Below, piece after piece: positions 24,782-33,591 of a stretch of DNA of 64,000 nt. The DNA is from a virus. Position 1 is the stretch's first letter. The number at the start of each line of letters is the position of its first letter. A program made the translations under genes and the position numbers. The notes under the pieces are model-generated. The model ran no database searches. It had not been told where the DNA came from and was given only the letters and a program-made list of their open reading frames with translations. The stretch covers positions 1 through 64,000 of the IMG/VR virus record IMGVR_UViG_3300026488_000001. The stretch is one strand, 5' to 3'.

Positions 24782-24807
24782 AAAAAATGTTAAAAAGGAG
24801 GTGTAAG

Positions 24808-25170
24808 ATGACTAGAAAAGTTGATGAACTCAGAAAAGTACTTGAGAGAATTGATGAAAGTCTTGAGTCAAAGGTAAGGGAGTTTAAGACATTACTTGAA
24901 AAGTATAACGGGCTTTATGAAGAGAATGTGTATGGGGAAGAACTCTATTCAATAGAGTATAGTAAACACTCTGACTATGCAAAAATAGAAGGGAAGGTGT
25001 TTCACCAGACTTGGGAGGGAGACTATGATTTTAAGAAAGGTGAGTTTCGTTTATGGAAAATCTGGTTAAATGGTCAAGACCTTTATGAAGGAAAAGAAGC
25101 AATTGAGAAAGGTATTGAGTTAATAAAGTTTTGGGAAGATATTTACAATATTGGGAAAAAGAGAAAATAA
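24808..25170 (+). CDS. Unknown protein, first gene of the right arm
   Basis: The gene encodes 120 residues; ATG at 24808 follows AAGGAGGTGTAAG. The N-terminal 40 residues form a charged coiled coil, followed by an aromatic beta-rich part. It is directly under two P1 copies and so is probably expressed early. A 113-bp gap follows, in which I see no clear signal. Confidence 0.65.
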   Translation: MTRKVDELRKVLERIDESLESKVREFKTLLEKYNGLYEENVYGEELYSIEYSKHSDYAKIEGKVFHQTWEGDYDFKKGEFRLWKIWLNGQDLYEGKEAIEKGIELIKFWEDIYNIGKKRK

Positions 25171-25283
25171 AAGAATGGAGTGTTAGTATTTCTCTTGTAA
25201 AGTTTCCTTTGTTAGAAGTTCACTCTTAAGGACAAATTAGTTTATAAGATAAATAAAGACATTAACAGAATGAGAGGTGCGAG

Positions 25284-25562
25284 ATGAAAGAGATAGTCAC
25301 TCCATTTTGGAGATCTTGTCCTGATTGTTATGGGTATGGTGGTTATGAAGATGTTATGATTGATTATATATCAGCAATAGATAAACTAAGAGAGTATCCA
25401 GAATTTGTTGAATGTGAAAGATGTAAAGGCGATGGAGTAATAAAAGTAAGAGCAAAGGTGAAATATAAATCTTTTCAAGTTCCAAAAATTAGAGATTCTA
25501 ATTTCGTTTACAAAGCTATTCCTACTGCTTTATCTGAAATTGAATTTGAAACTACAATTTAA
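25284..25562 (+). CDS. Small protein with DnaJ-type CxxCxGxG zinc repeats
   Basis: In its 92 residues, CPDCYGYGG (about 12-20) and CERCKGDG (about 45-52) form the paired C-x-x-C-x-G-x-G motifs of the DnaJ zinc centre. No J domain is present. Such stand-alone fingers occur in phage proteins of unknown role. GAGAGGTGCGAG precedes the ATG. Confidence 0.65.
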   Translation: MKEIVTPFWRSCPDCYGYGGYEDVMIDYISAIDKLREYPEFVECERCKGDGVIKVRAKVKYKSFQVPKIRDSNFVYKAIPTALSEIEFETTI

Positions 25563-25573
25563 GGAGGTAAGGG

Positions 25574-26062
25574 ATGAGAAAATTATTTGGATTTGGAGTT
25601 TTAGCAGAAGAGTATAATGATAAGGTTTATCTTTATGCTAATGATTATCCTTTTATTCAAGATTATGATGAAGAAGTTAAAGTTTCCTATAACTTATCGG
25701 AAATAGGATGGATAAATAAAGATACAAAACACGCATTTTTATATCGAGAGTGTTTTTATATTATCCCCATACTGTTAGAGTATGGGGTAAGTTTAGTTGA
25801 GTTCAAAATAAAGTTTGATGTTGAGAAATGGAGGAAGTTGGGGTTTAAACCTTTTGTTTATTCTACTCTTATTAGAAAAGAACAAGAGTATGAAATAAAA
25901 ATTGAAGCTCATACGGATGATATACTTGATATTGTTAAATTTATTGCTAAGTATGTTTATGGAGAAATCCTTAAACCGAATTCATTATCAGCTTATCCAG
26001 AAGACGGAGAATATTCTTTTATAGCCAAATTTGAAACTATAAGGGAGGTACAAAATGGCTAA
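25574..26062 (+). CDS. Unknown 162-aa protein
   Basis: This mixed alpha/beta protein with many aromatic residues has no recognised family. AAGGAGGTAAGGG precedes the ATG, and its 3' end overlaps the next gene by 8 bp. Confidence 0.6.
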   Translation: MRKLFGFGVLAEEYNDKVYLYANDYPFIQDYDEEVKVSYNLSEIGWINKDTKHAFLYRECFYIIPILLEYGVSLVEFKIKFDVEKWRKLGFKPFVYSTLIRKEQEYEIKIEAHTDDILDIVKFIAKYVYGEILKPNSLSAYPEDGEYSFIAKFETIREVQNG

Positions 26063-26492
26063 AGCAGAAATCTTTGTTAAGGTTATGTATGATGTAGGAA
26101 GTATTGAAGTTAAGTTGGAGTCTTGGAAAGACTATATAGGATTAATCAATGGATTTTTCAATTCAAATAATTACTTTCTTTTTGAAACAGAAGGAGAAAG
26201 GAATTTTGTTTCACTTAAAGGAGTGAAAGCTATTTTTGTAACTTCAACTTCTTCAGTTGAATTTAAAGAAAATCTTACAGTTGTTTTTGAGACAGGAGAA
26301 ATTGAGCAAATACCTATTCAAGGTAGGCAATATATGAACAAGTTTTGGGAAAGGTTTAATAAACTTCAATCTTCAATCCTTGATTTCGATCAAGCCCATT
26401 CTGTTCCAGCTATTATTGATTTGAATTCAGTATTTCATATTGTTGAAGGAGAACTGGAGAATGAATTTGATTTTGAAGAAATAAATCTTTAA
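26055..26492 (+). CDS. Unknown 145-aa protein
   Basis: This predicted beta-rich protein with an acidic C-terminus (ENEFDFEEI) has no recognised motif. It is translationally coupled to the gene before it and lies upstream of thyX. Confidence 0.6.
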   Translation: MAKAEIFVKVMYDVGSIEVKLESWKDYIGLINGFFNSNNYFLFETEGERNFVSLKGVKAIFVTSTSSVEFKENLTVVFETGEIEQIPIQGRQYMNKFWERFNKLQSSILDFDQAHSVPAIIDLNSVFHIVEGELENEFDFEEINL

Positions 26493-26507
26493 CTGGAGGT
26501 TAATAAT

Positions 26508-27524
26508 ATGAAATTAAAGTATATAAAGAAAATAGCAAAAAGAGAGATTTATAATTATTCTCCTGTAAAAGGGTTTGTAGAGTTATGGGATTTTTCTTTA
26601 TCTAATCTTAATCAAGAATCAAGAGAAGAAGCTGTATCAGTAGTAGCATCAATCAGCTATGGTAATGAAATGGCTAAAAATCCTAAAAAACTTTGGAACT
26701 TTCTTATTAAGAGAGGACACAAAAGTCCATTTGAATTTATTAGATTTCCTGAAGATGATTTAAATGGATTTGAAGATTATAGTATAAGTGAGAGTTTGAG
26801 GAATAGTGATTTTATTACATATGAAGAATTTTTGAAAGGTAATTCTTTGATAAGTTTAGATGATTTAGTCAAAATACATAAACAAACGATAGCTGTTTTT
26901 AAAATTAAAGTTCCTCTTTTTGTAAGAAGTCAATACCATCGCCATAGATGTTGTTCATATTTAGAACTTTCTCGTAGGTATGTAAAGCCTGATAAAGTAG
27001 AATTTGAGTTTTGGGGTATAATGGACTTACCTTCTCAATTGAACTATGAGATAGATGTTTTAATAGAAAAAGCTGAAAAGGTATATAAAGGATTGGTTAA
27101 ATTAGGATATAAACCAGAAGTAGCTCGTTCTGTATTACCTCAATCTCTTTATACTATATTTTGGGTAATGAAAGATTACAAATGTGCAAGGAATTTTTAT
27201 GTAGAAAGATACTCAAAACAAGCTCAAGAACAAATAAGAGAAGTAGCTAAAGCAAAACTTGAACTTTTATATAAATATCAACCTGAATTTTTAGGTCAAT
27301 ATGTTGAAGTTGTAGGAGATGATAAGTTAGGTTTATATGATAAAGGAGGATTTACTATTAAAATTTTAGATATTCAAGATAAATATAAGCAAATGCAAAG
27401 TAATGGTTGGAATAAAGATGCTAAGTATGTTTATGTAGAGTATGGAGATAAAGATTATTATGCAAGATTTAATTTGGAAGTAGGGTTGTTTGATGAGAAA
27501 ATTCTTAAAGAGGAGGTAAAGTAA
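26508..27524 (+). CDS. thyX: Flavin-dependent thymidylate synthase
   Basis: The 338-residue protein has the ThyX motif RHRCCSYLELSRRY (RHR-x7-S pattern), the upstream HKSPFEFIRF and QYHRHR, and ARSVLPQSLYT followed by QAQEQIREVA. It makes dTMP from dUMP using FAD and methylene-tetrahydrofolate. It complements the dUTPase, NrdAB and dNMP kinase genes of this phage. About 80 extra C-terminal residues, beta-rich, extend beyond the usual end of ThyX. Confidence 0.93.
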   Translation: MKLKYIKKIAKREIYNYSPVKGFVELWDFSLSNLNQESREEAVSVVASISYGNEMAKNPKKLWNFLIKRGHKSPFEFIRFPEDDLNGFEDYSISESLRNSDFITYEEFLKGNSLISLDDLVKIHKQTIAVFKIKVPLFVRSQYHRHRCCSYLELSRRYVKPDKVEFEFWGIMDLPSQLNYEIDVLIEKAEKVYKGLVKLGYKPEVARSVLPQSLYTIFWVMKDYKCARNFYVERYSKQAQEQIREVAKAKLELLYKYQPEFLGQYVEVVGDDKLGLYDKGGFTIKILDIQDKYKQMQSNGWNKDAKYVYVEYGDKDYYARFNLEVGLFDEKILKEEVK

Positions 27525-27955
27525 CGGAACTTACACAATTTTTAACAGGAGAAATACAAGATATACAAATTTCTTTTGAAGAAAGATTTGAAAAATTTAA
27601 AGCATCTATTCTCTTTGAAAATGGAGATTTGGAGTTAGTTTTGACACCTTCTGATTTTATTATTTTTATGGATAGAATTATGACTATTTCTGATTATGTA
27701 GAACTTATATCTCATTTAGAAGATGATGTTTTGAATTTTTATCGTATATATGGGACAATAAAATCAGCAATTGATTATTTAGTTTCTCCTACTGAAGTAA
27801 GAACGAGAATAGTTAATGATAGATTAGTGAGGGTTTTAGGAAAATTAATTCAAGTTTTTGTTTCTAATAGATTTGGCGAACATTCTTCCATTATATGGGA
27901 TTTAATTAGGAAAGGAGATATAGTTATTTTTAGAATTGAACCTATCGAAGTTTAA
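27524..27955 (+). CDS. Unknown protein with a probable ACG start codon
   Basis: The reading frame is open and protein-like from 27524, giving about 143 residues, and ends at 27955. No ATG, GTG or TTG occurs before the TTG at 27629. At 27524 an ACG sits 7 nt after a perfect AGAGGAGG and overlaps the thyX stop (TAACG), exactly where TAATG is expected. I infer ACG initiation or a mutated start. The protein is helical in the middle, with no known family. Confidence 0.55.
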   Translation, partial: TELTQFLTGEIQDIQISFEERFEKFKASILFENGDLELVLTPSDFIIFMDRIMTISDYVELISHLEDDVLNFYRIYGTIKSAIDYLVSPTEVRTRIVNDRLVRVLGKLIQVFVSNRFGEHSSIIWDLIRKGDIVIFRIEPIEV

Positions 27956-27967
27956 GGAGGTTAATAA

Positions 27968-30406
27968 ATGGTAGGGATTGAAGTTGTAAAAAGAGACGGT
28001 CGTAAAGAACCTTTCAGTATGGATAAGATTATTAAGATGTATAACTTTTGTAGGCAAGGTTTAAACATAGACAATGAACAATTTTGGAAAGAATTTCGTT
28101 TTACTCTTAAGTCTGGTATTACTACTAAAGAAATTCAACAAAATTTAATAGCTACTGCTAACAAACTTTCAGTATCAGATAAAGAGAGAATTAAAGATTA
28201 CTCTATTCTTGCTGGTAGATTTTATTTACTTGATTGGATAAAAGATATAAGGCTACATAGAGAAAAAGAGTATGAAACTCTTACTGATGATTATGGGTTT
28301 TTTAAGAATGCTAATGATTGGATTAATCACTTGAAGAAGTATGTAGAGTTAGGTGTTTATGATGAAAGAATACTCAAAATTTCTAATGACATTCTTAGAA
28401 AACTCTATGTGTATGCTAAAAAGGTTCAGTTAGATTATGATTATAACTTCCCTTACTTTATGTGGAATGATTTTTACTACCAGGTAGTAAAATTTTCAAA
28501 ATCATATATTTTGACTTATAACAATAAACCAATAGAAACTTTTGCTGAAGCACTCCTTTTAATTTCTATTCTTGGATTTCTTCCAGACTATAAGCAAAAT
28601 AAAGAATTATTTATAAACAATGTTAAACTATTTTATAGACTATTACTTGATAGAACGATAATTCCAGCTACTCCTCAACTTTCTAACCTTAGAAGAGCTA
28701 AAGGTAATTTATCATCTTGTAATATTCTTGATATTCATGATAATCTTGAAAGTATTATGTATTCTTTTTGGCAAGTTGCAGAAATTAGTAAAAGAGGAGG
28801 AGGATTAGGTATTTATCTTGGAGAGATAAGACCTAATGGAAGTTATATACAAGGGAATAAAGGTAAATCAGTATCAGTATTAAAGTGGTGCAAAATACTT
28901 GATGATATGTTAGATACAATAGATCAGCTTGGAAAACGTAGAGGAGCTGGTACAGTAGCTCTTCCTATATGGCATATGGATGTATTGGACTTTATGGCTA
29001 TGCGTAATCCTATTGGTGAAATCAGAATGAAAATGTTTTCCCTTTATCCTCAAGTAATAATACCAGACTTGTTTATGGAGAGGGTTAAAGAGAATAGGGA
29101 TTGGACATTAATAGACCATTATGAATTGAAAATAAAATATGATATTGATTTAGTAAATTGTTGGGGTAAGGAATTTGAGGAGAATTACATAAAAGCAGAA
29201 GAGTTAGTTGAACAAGGTAAAGTAAGAGGTAAAGTTTATAAGGCAAGAGAAATTTATAGACAATTAATTAAAAATATTCTTGCATCTGGAATGCCGTATC
29301 TATTTTTTGTAGATACAGTAAATCAATACTCTCCCTTTAAGGAACAAATTAAATGTGGAAATCTTTGCGTGGAATCCTATTCCCCATTTTCTAATACAAA
29401 TCCTGAAGGGAAAAAACCTGATAATAAGATAGATAACATAGGTTATGTTCATTCTTGCAATTTACTTTCCCTTAATCTACCTGTACTATATGAACGAGGA
29501 ATTTTGTTTAATAACAACAAGTTAAAACAGGTAATGTCTTTAGTTGTTAGGTATATGGATAACATATTAGATATAGCAGGTCATCCTATAAATGAAATTA
29601 AAAGACATAACCAAGATTACAGAACTTTAGGAATAGGTTTTGTAGGACTAGCAGATTTACTCGTTAGGAAGTCAATAGACGACAATAAGCTGTATGCCTA
29701 CAGGATAACTAATAGAAATATAAATAGAGATGAGTTGTTTAACTTGCTTAAGCAGATATTCGGTAGGATAGCATTCTATTCTATTAGAACTAGTGTAGAT
29801 TTGGCTAAAGAGAGAGGTAAAGCAAATAAGTGTAATGAAACTAAATGGAGTGAGGTATTTTTAGGCCAAATCCTATTTGGAGAAGATTTTGAAGTATCTT
29901 CTGCTGTTGAATTTGATGTAGATAGAGGTGAAGTTGATGAACTGGTAAAAGATATTCAAAAATATGGGATTAGGAATACAATGCTGTTAAATGCTCCTCC
30001 CAATACATCAACATCTATCTATGCAGGAACTACTGCAAGTATTTTCCCTCCATTCAACCTTATCCAGACTGAAAAGCAATCTACTGGAGTTTATGTAGTA
30101 TTTCCAAGATATATTACAGAAGGTTGGTTTTACTATGATGAGTATTCAAAATTTACTGAACAAGATTTGTATGATGTAATTGAGATAGTTTCATTTATCC
30201 AAAAATATATAGATTCAGGAATTTCCTTTGATTATCCAATCAACATAAGAGATGGTTTCATTCCAAAAGAAGAAGTGGGTAGGATATTAGGTCAGTTTAT
30301 CTATAAAGCTTGGAAAAATGGAATAAAAGCTCTTTACTACGCTAGAATAGTAGCTAAAGCAGAAGGAGAACAAACTAAAGAAGAGTGTGTAAGTTGTGCA
30401 AATTGA
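27968..30406 (+). CDS. nrdA: Ribonucleoside-diphosphate reductase, large subunit (class I)
   Basis: The 812-residue protein has an N-terminal ATP-cone (VVKRDGRKEPFSMDKI). The active-site Cys pair is in LSSCNI and HSCNLLSLNLP, the catalytic N-x-C-x-E is CGNLCVES, and the substrate loop is LLNAPPNTSTS. A YY dyad lies near the end (ALYYARI), with a C-terminal redox CVSC. It reduces NDPs to dNDPs with NrdB at 31771. The two genes are separated by two methyltransferase genes. Confidence 0.95.
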   Translation: MVGIEVVKRDGRKEPFSMDKIIKMYNFCRQGLNIDNEQFWKEFRFTLKSGITTKEIQQNLIATANKLSVSDKERIKDYSILAGRFYLLDWIKDIRLHREKEYETLTDDYGFFKNANDWINHLKKYVELGVYDERILKISNDILRKLYVYAKKVQLDYDYNFPYFMWNDFYYQVVKFSKSYILTYNNKPIETFAEALLLISILGFLPDYKQNKELFINNVKLFYRLLLDRTIIPATPQLSNLRRAKGNLSSCNILDIHDNLESIMYSFWQVAEISKRGGGLGIYLGEIRPNGSYIQGNKGKSVSVLKWCKILDDMLDTIDQLGKRRGAGTVALPIWHMDVLDFMAMRNPIGEIRMKMFSLYPQVIIPDLFMERVKENRDWTLIDHYELKIKYDIDLVNCWGKEFEENYIKAEELVEQGKVRGKVYKAREIYRQLIKNILASGMPYLFFVDTVNQYSPFKEQIKCGNLCVESYSPFSNTNPEGKKPDNKIDNIGYVHSCNLLSLNLPVLYERGILFNNNKLKQVMSLVVRYMDNILDIAGHPINEIKRHNQDYRTLGIGFVGLADLLVRKSIDDNKLYAYRITNRNINRDELFNLLKQIFGRIAFYSIRTSVDLAKERGKANKCNETKWSEVFLGQILFGEDFEVSSAVEFDVDRGEVDELVKDIQKYGIRNTMLLNAPPNTSTSIYAGTTASIFPPFNLIQTEKQSTGVYVVFPRYITEGWFYYDEYSKFTEQDLYDVIEIVSFIQKYIDSGISFDYPINIRDGFIPKEEVGRILGQFIYKAWKNGIKALYYARIVAKAEGEQTKEECVSCAN

Positions 30407-30423
30407 GATAAAGGAGGCGAGAT

Positions 30424-31011
30424 ATGAATCCAAATCAATACATAAAAACCGGTAGTGATGAGAGTTATACTTATCCTAATTTGGTTAAGATAATTATACC
30501 TTATATAGAGAAATTTAAACAAAAAATAGGTAAGGACAATATAACAATTTGGTGTCCTTTTGATTTAGAAAGGGATATTGTAGTTAACGGTATTAGATAT
30601 TATCAATCAAACTATGTTAAAATTTTTAAAGAACAAGGTTATAATGTAATAGCAAGTCACATTTTAACAGGACAAGACTTCTTTGAATATGAACCTGATG
30701 AAGAATGGGATGTTATTATTTCAAACCCACCTTTTAAGAATAAAGCTCTCTTTTTTAAAAGAGCTTTGAGTTTTAATAAACCGTTTGCTTTAGTTTCAAC
30801 TGCAAGTTGGTTTAATGACGGTGGTATTAATAATGTTTTTAAAGATTATCAAGATAATTTTGCTATTATAGTGCCTAATAGAAGAGCAAAATTTTTTAAT
30901 AATAAAGGAGAAGTTATAGGGAAACAACCAAGTTTTAAAGCTATTTATTATTGTTATAAGTTTGTTGATAAAGGAATTTATTTTGTAGAACTGGAGAAGG
31001 AGGTTATGTAA
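30424..31011 (+). CDS. Putative adenine methyltransferase (NPPF type)
   Basis: The 195-residue protein has a Rossmann-like order, with the catalytic motif IV ISNPPFKNK (about 101-109) preceded by WDVI. NPPF/NPPY indicates N6-adenine or related base methylation. A clear motif I (SAM loop) is not visible; WCPFDLERD may replace it, as in some short phage Dam-like enzymes. The target could be DNA or RNA. AAAGGAGGCGAGAT precedes the ATG, and its stop overlaps the next start. Confidence 0.65.
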   Translation: MNPNQYIKTGSDESYTYPNLVKIIIPYIEKFKQKIGKDNITIWCPFDLERDIVVNGIRYYQSNYVKIFKEQGYNVIASHILTGQDFFEYEPDEEWDVIISNPPFKNKALFFKRALSFNKPFALVSTASWFNDGGINNVFKDYQDNFAIIVPNRRAKFFNNKGEVIGKQPSFKAIYYCYKFVDKGIYFVELEKEVM

Positions 31012-31781
31012 TGTCTTGGAAAGACATATTTCCTCAAGAGAATAGATATTTTGAAACTGAGAATGGTATTCTCTATTGTGAAGACTGTTTAGAAGGTATG
31101 TCTAAGTTCCCAGAAAAAATATTTGATGCTATAATAACAGACCCGCCTTATGGAATTACTGTATGTAAATGGGATGTAGTTATTCCTTTTGAAGATATGT
31201 GGAGAGAATTAAAAAGAATAAGGAAAGAAAGAACTCCAATTGTTTTATTTGGTAGTGAACCTTTTAGTAGTTTGTTAAGGGTAAGTAATCTAAAAGAGTT
31301 TAGATATGATTGGATATGGGAAAAAGAACAAGGTGCTAATTTTATGAATGTGAAACATCAACCATATAAAGTTCATGAAATTATAAGTGTTTTTGGAAAA
31401 AAATCTCCTAATTATTTCCCTATAATGGGAAAAGGTAAACCTTATATATCAGGTAAAGGAACTTCAGGAGAAATTACTGGTAATGTAGTAAAAATACAAA
31501 CAAAAAACAAAGGCACAAGGTATCCAAGAAGCGTAATAAAGTTTAACACAGATAAAAGGGAGTCTGTTCATCCAACACAAAAACCATTAGCATTACTAGA
31601 GTATTTAATTAAAACTTATACGAATAAAGGAGATTTGGTTTTAGACTTTACTTGTGGGAGTGGAACTACATTAGTAGCTTGTGAAAAGTTAAATAGAAGA
31701 TGGATAGGAATAGAAATTAATGAAAAATATTGTGAGATAGCTAAAAGAAGAATAGAGGAGGTTAGGAAAGATGGTGAGTAG
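31011..31781 (+). CDS. DNA methyltransferase (beta class)
   Basis: The 256-residue protein has motif IV TDPPYG (about 43-48) and, C-terminally, motif I DFTCGSGTT followed by WIGIEINEKYCEIAKRRIEEV. DPPY with this order indicates an N6-adenine or N4-cytosine methyltransferase of the PF01555 family. It is a paralogue of the gene at 2869 (same WKDIFP-ENRYFETENGILYC start) and shows what the damaged C-terminus of that gene should look like. No restriction enzyme is next to it, so it is probably protective. Confidence 0.88.
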   Translation: MSWKDIFPQENRYFETENGILYCEDCLEGMSKFPEKIFDAIITDPPYGITVCKWDVVIPFEDMWRELKRIRKERTPIVLFGSEPFSSLLRVSNLKEFRYDWIWEKEQGANFMNVKHQPYKVHEIISVFGKKSPNYFPIMGKGKPYISGKGTSGEITGNVVKIQTKNKGTRYPRSVIKFNTDKRESVHPTQKPLALLEYLIKTYTNKGDLVLDFTCGSGTTLVACEKLNRRWIGIEINEKYCEIAKRRIEEVRKDGE

Positions 31782-32877
31782 GTTTCCACAGGTATTTAAT
31801 CCAAATGGAAATGATAACTTTAGTGAATTAATTTGGACTAATGAAGTAATAGAAAAATCTACAGGGTTAGCTAACCTTAATCTCAATAAACACTCTTATG
31901 CAATAGAATGGATTAAACAAGCTATGTCTATCCTCTGGAGACCAGAGGAAATATCTATGTCTGATGATAAAAAACAGTTTGATGATTTACCTAAAGGTAT
32001 AAAAGATACTTTTGAGTATGTTATATCTTTTCTAATTCTCTTAGACTCAATAGTTCCCAACAACACTTCAACATTGTTAAGAGTAATGGCTGATGAGGAA
32101 ATAAAAACAGCTCTCTATTGGCATACAGCTATTGAGTCCCTCCACAGAGAATCTTACCAGTATATACTTAAATCAGTATTCGGAGAAGATGATAAAAAAA
32201 TTAACGAAGTTTATTACAAGTTTAAGCATTTTGAACCTCTTCTTAAAAGGAATTATGCTATAACCAGAGATTTTCAAACCCTTAATGATTTGGTTAACAA
32301 AGGAATAGTAGATGAGAATAATCTAAATCAACTTTCTTACAGACAAGAAACATTCCAAAGAGCTATTTTTAGAGCTATGGTAAATGATTTAGCTATCGAG
32401 GGAATAGTGTTCTTTACAGGGTTTAACACTTTTCATATATTTGCTTACAAGTTAGGTATTCTTCAAGGTTCTAACCAACAAATAACCCAAATTAGAAAGG
32501 ATGAAACTCTCCATATTCCTTTATTTACTTACATTCTAAAAGAGTGGAGAGATAGAGGGTATTATTATAATGAAGAAGAAATTAAAGAAATATTTGGTAG
32601 AAGTGCAGAAGCAGATATTGAATTTTACACTAACTCAATAGCAGGAGAAGTTCCATTAATGACTGAACAAAACATTAAAGATTATATTCAAACCTTAACT
32701 AATCAAAGGTTAGCTTTACTAGACATACCTCCAATATTTTCTGTTAATAGAAATCCGTTTGAAGATATAGAAAAACTCTTAACTCAAGATAAAACTTCAT
32801 TTTTTGAAACTGGAGCTATTGATTATGCTCATATTCCTGTTAATGAGGAAGATATAGATAAAATTAACTTTGATTAA
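31771..32877 (+). CDS. nrdB: Ribonucleoside-diphosphate reductase, small subunit
   Basis: The 368-residue protein has the di-iron ligands: Asp in LLDSIV, E-x-x-H in ESLHRESY (with the radical Tyr at the end of this motif), Glu in AIEGIVFF, and ETLH in RKDETLHIPLF. It generates the tyrosyl radical used by NrdA. It overlaps the methyltransferase gene by 11 bp and is followed by a strong terminator. Confidence 0.95.
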   Translation: MVSRFPQVFNPNGNDNFSELIWTNEVIEKSTGLANLNLNKHSYAIEWIKQAMSILWRPEEISMSDDKKQFDDLPKGIKDTFEYVISFLILLDSIVPNNTSTLLRVMADEEIKTALYWHTAIESLHRESYQYILKSVFGEDDKKINEVYYKFKHFEPLLKRNYAITRDFQTLNDLVNKGIVDENNLNQLSYRQETFQRAIFRAMVNDLAIEGIVFFTGFNTFHIFAYKLGILQGSNQQITQIRKDETLHIPLFTYILKEWRDRGYYYNEEEIKEIFGRSAEADIEFYTNSIAGEVPLMTEQNIKDYIQTLTNQRLALLDIPPIFSVNRNPFEDIEKLLTQDKTSFFETGAIDYAHIPVNEEDIDKINFD

Positions 32878-32880
32878 TTT

Positions 32881-32903
32881 GGCAGGCTTTTGCCTGCCTT
32901 TTA
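32881..32903 (+). terminator. Rho-independent terminator after nrdB
   Basis: A perfect 7-bp GC-rich stem (GGCAGGC/GCCTGCC) with a TTTT loop is followed by TTTTAG. It ends the nucleotide-metabolism unit. Confidence 0.85.
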
Positions 32904-32913
32904 GGGGGTTATT

Positions 32914-33591
32914 ATGAGAGTAGTTCAGATAGCAGGGAGGAAAAGTTCTGGAAAAACTTTTCTTTCTGATTTACTCTTTCATTCTTTTTCAAAAGAAGGT
33001 TATAGGATTTATAAGATTAGCTTTGCTTCTAAGTTAAAGTTTACACTTAGAAAGTTGGGTGTATCCAAATCAGGAATAGTAAAAAATTTATCTTTTGAGG
33101 ATTTTTATTCAAGCTTACAAGATATATTTTTTACTTACTTTCCAAAGTATATAAGAAGTCGTTTAATAACTCAGACGATTAAATATTTTTATGAGTTAAG
33201 AGATGCTTATAACATTTTCTTTATTCAGAAAGATTTTGAGAATGGATTTAGGAAATTAGCACAGTTGATAGGAACTGAAATAGTAAGGGAGATAGATGAA
33301 GACTTTTGGGTTAAAGAAGTAGTTAGAAGTATAAAACAAGTAGAAAAATGTGTTGATTTTGTTTTGATAGATGACTGGCGTTTTCCTAATGAAGATTTAA
33401 CTAAATATTTTCCTGAACGGAAAGTATTTAGGATTTTACTTGTAACAAAAGATGAACAAAAAGATAATCACATTTCTGAAAACCTTGTTAATCAGTTAAG
33501 AGTGGATTTAAAAGTAGAAAGGTATGGGGATAAATATAATCCGGATTTTGAAAAGATAATTAGGAGGGTTCGAGGTGAGGAATATACTTAG
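32914..33591 (+). CDS. Deoxynucleoside monophosphate kinase (T4 gp1-like)
   Basis: The 225-residue P-loop protein begins VVQIAGRKSSGKTFLSDLL (Walker A at about 7-14). ISFASKLKF, the conserved RKLAQLIGTEIVREID segment and LIDDWRFPNE (Walker B-like) are typical of phage dNMP kinases. It phosphorylates dNMPs, and perhaps modified dNMPs, to diphosphates. It overlaps the start of the C5 methyltransferase by 17 bp. Confidence 0.8.
   Translation: MRVVQIAGRKSSGKTFLSDLLFHSFSKEGYRIYKISFASKLKFTLRKLGVSKSGIVKNLSFEDFYSSLQDIFFTYFPKYIRSRLITQTIKYFYELRDAYNIFFIQKDFENGFRKLAQLIGTEIVREIDEDFWVKEVVRSIKQVEKCVDFVLIDDWRFPNEDLTKYFPERKVFRILLVTKDEQKDNHISENLVNQLRVDLKVERYGDKYNPDFEKIIRRVRGEEYT

Noticed and set aside
27968-30406. 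Possible intein in nrdA, a common intein host
   Set aside because: All catalytic motifs are contiguous and the length (812) is normal with its ATP-cone.
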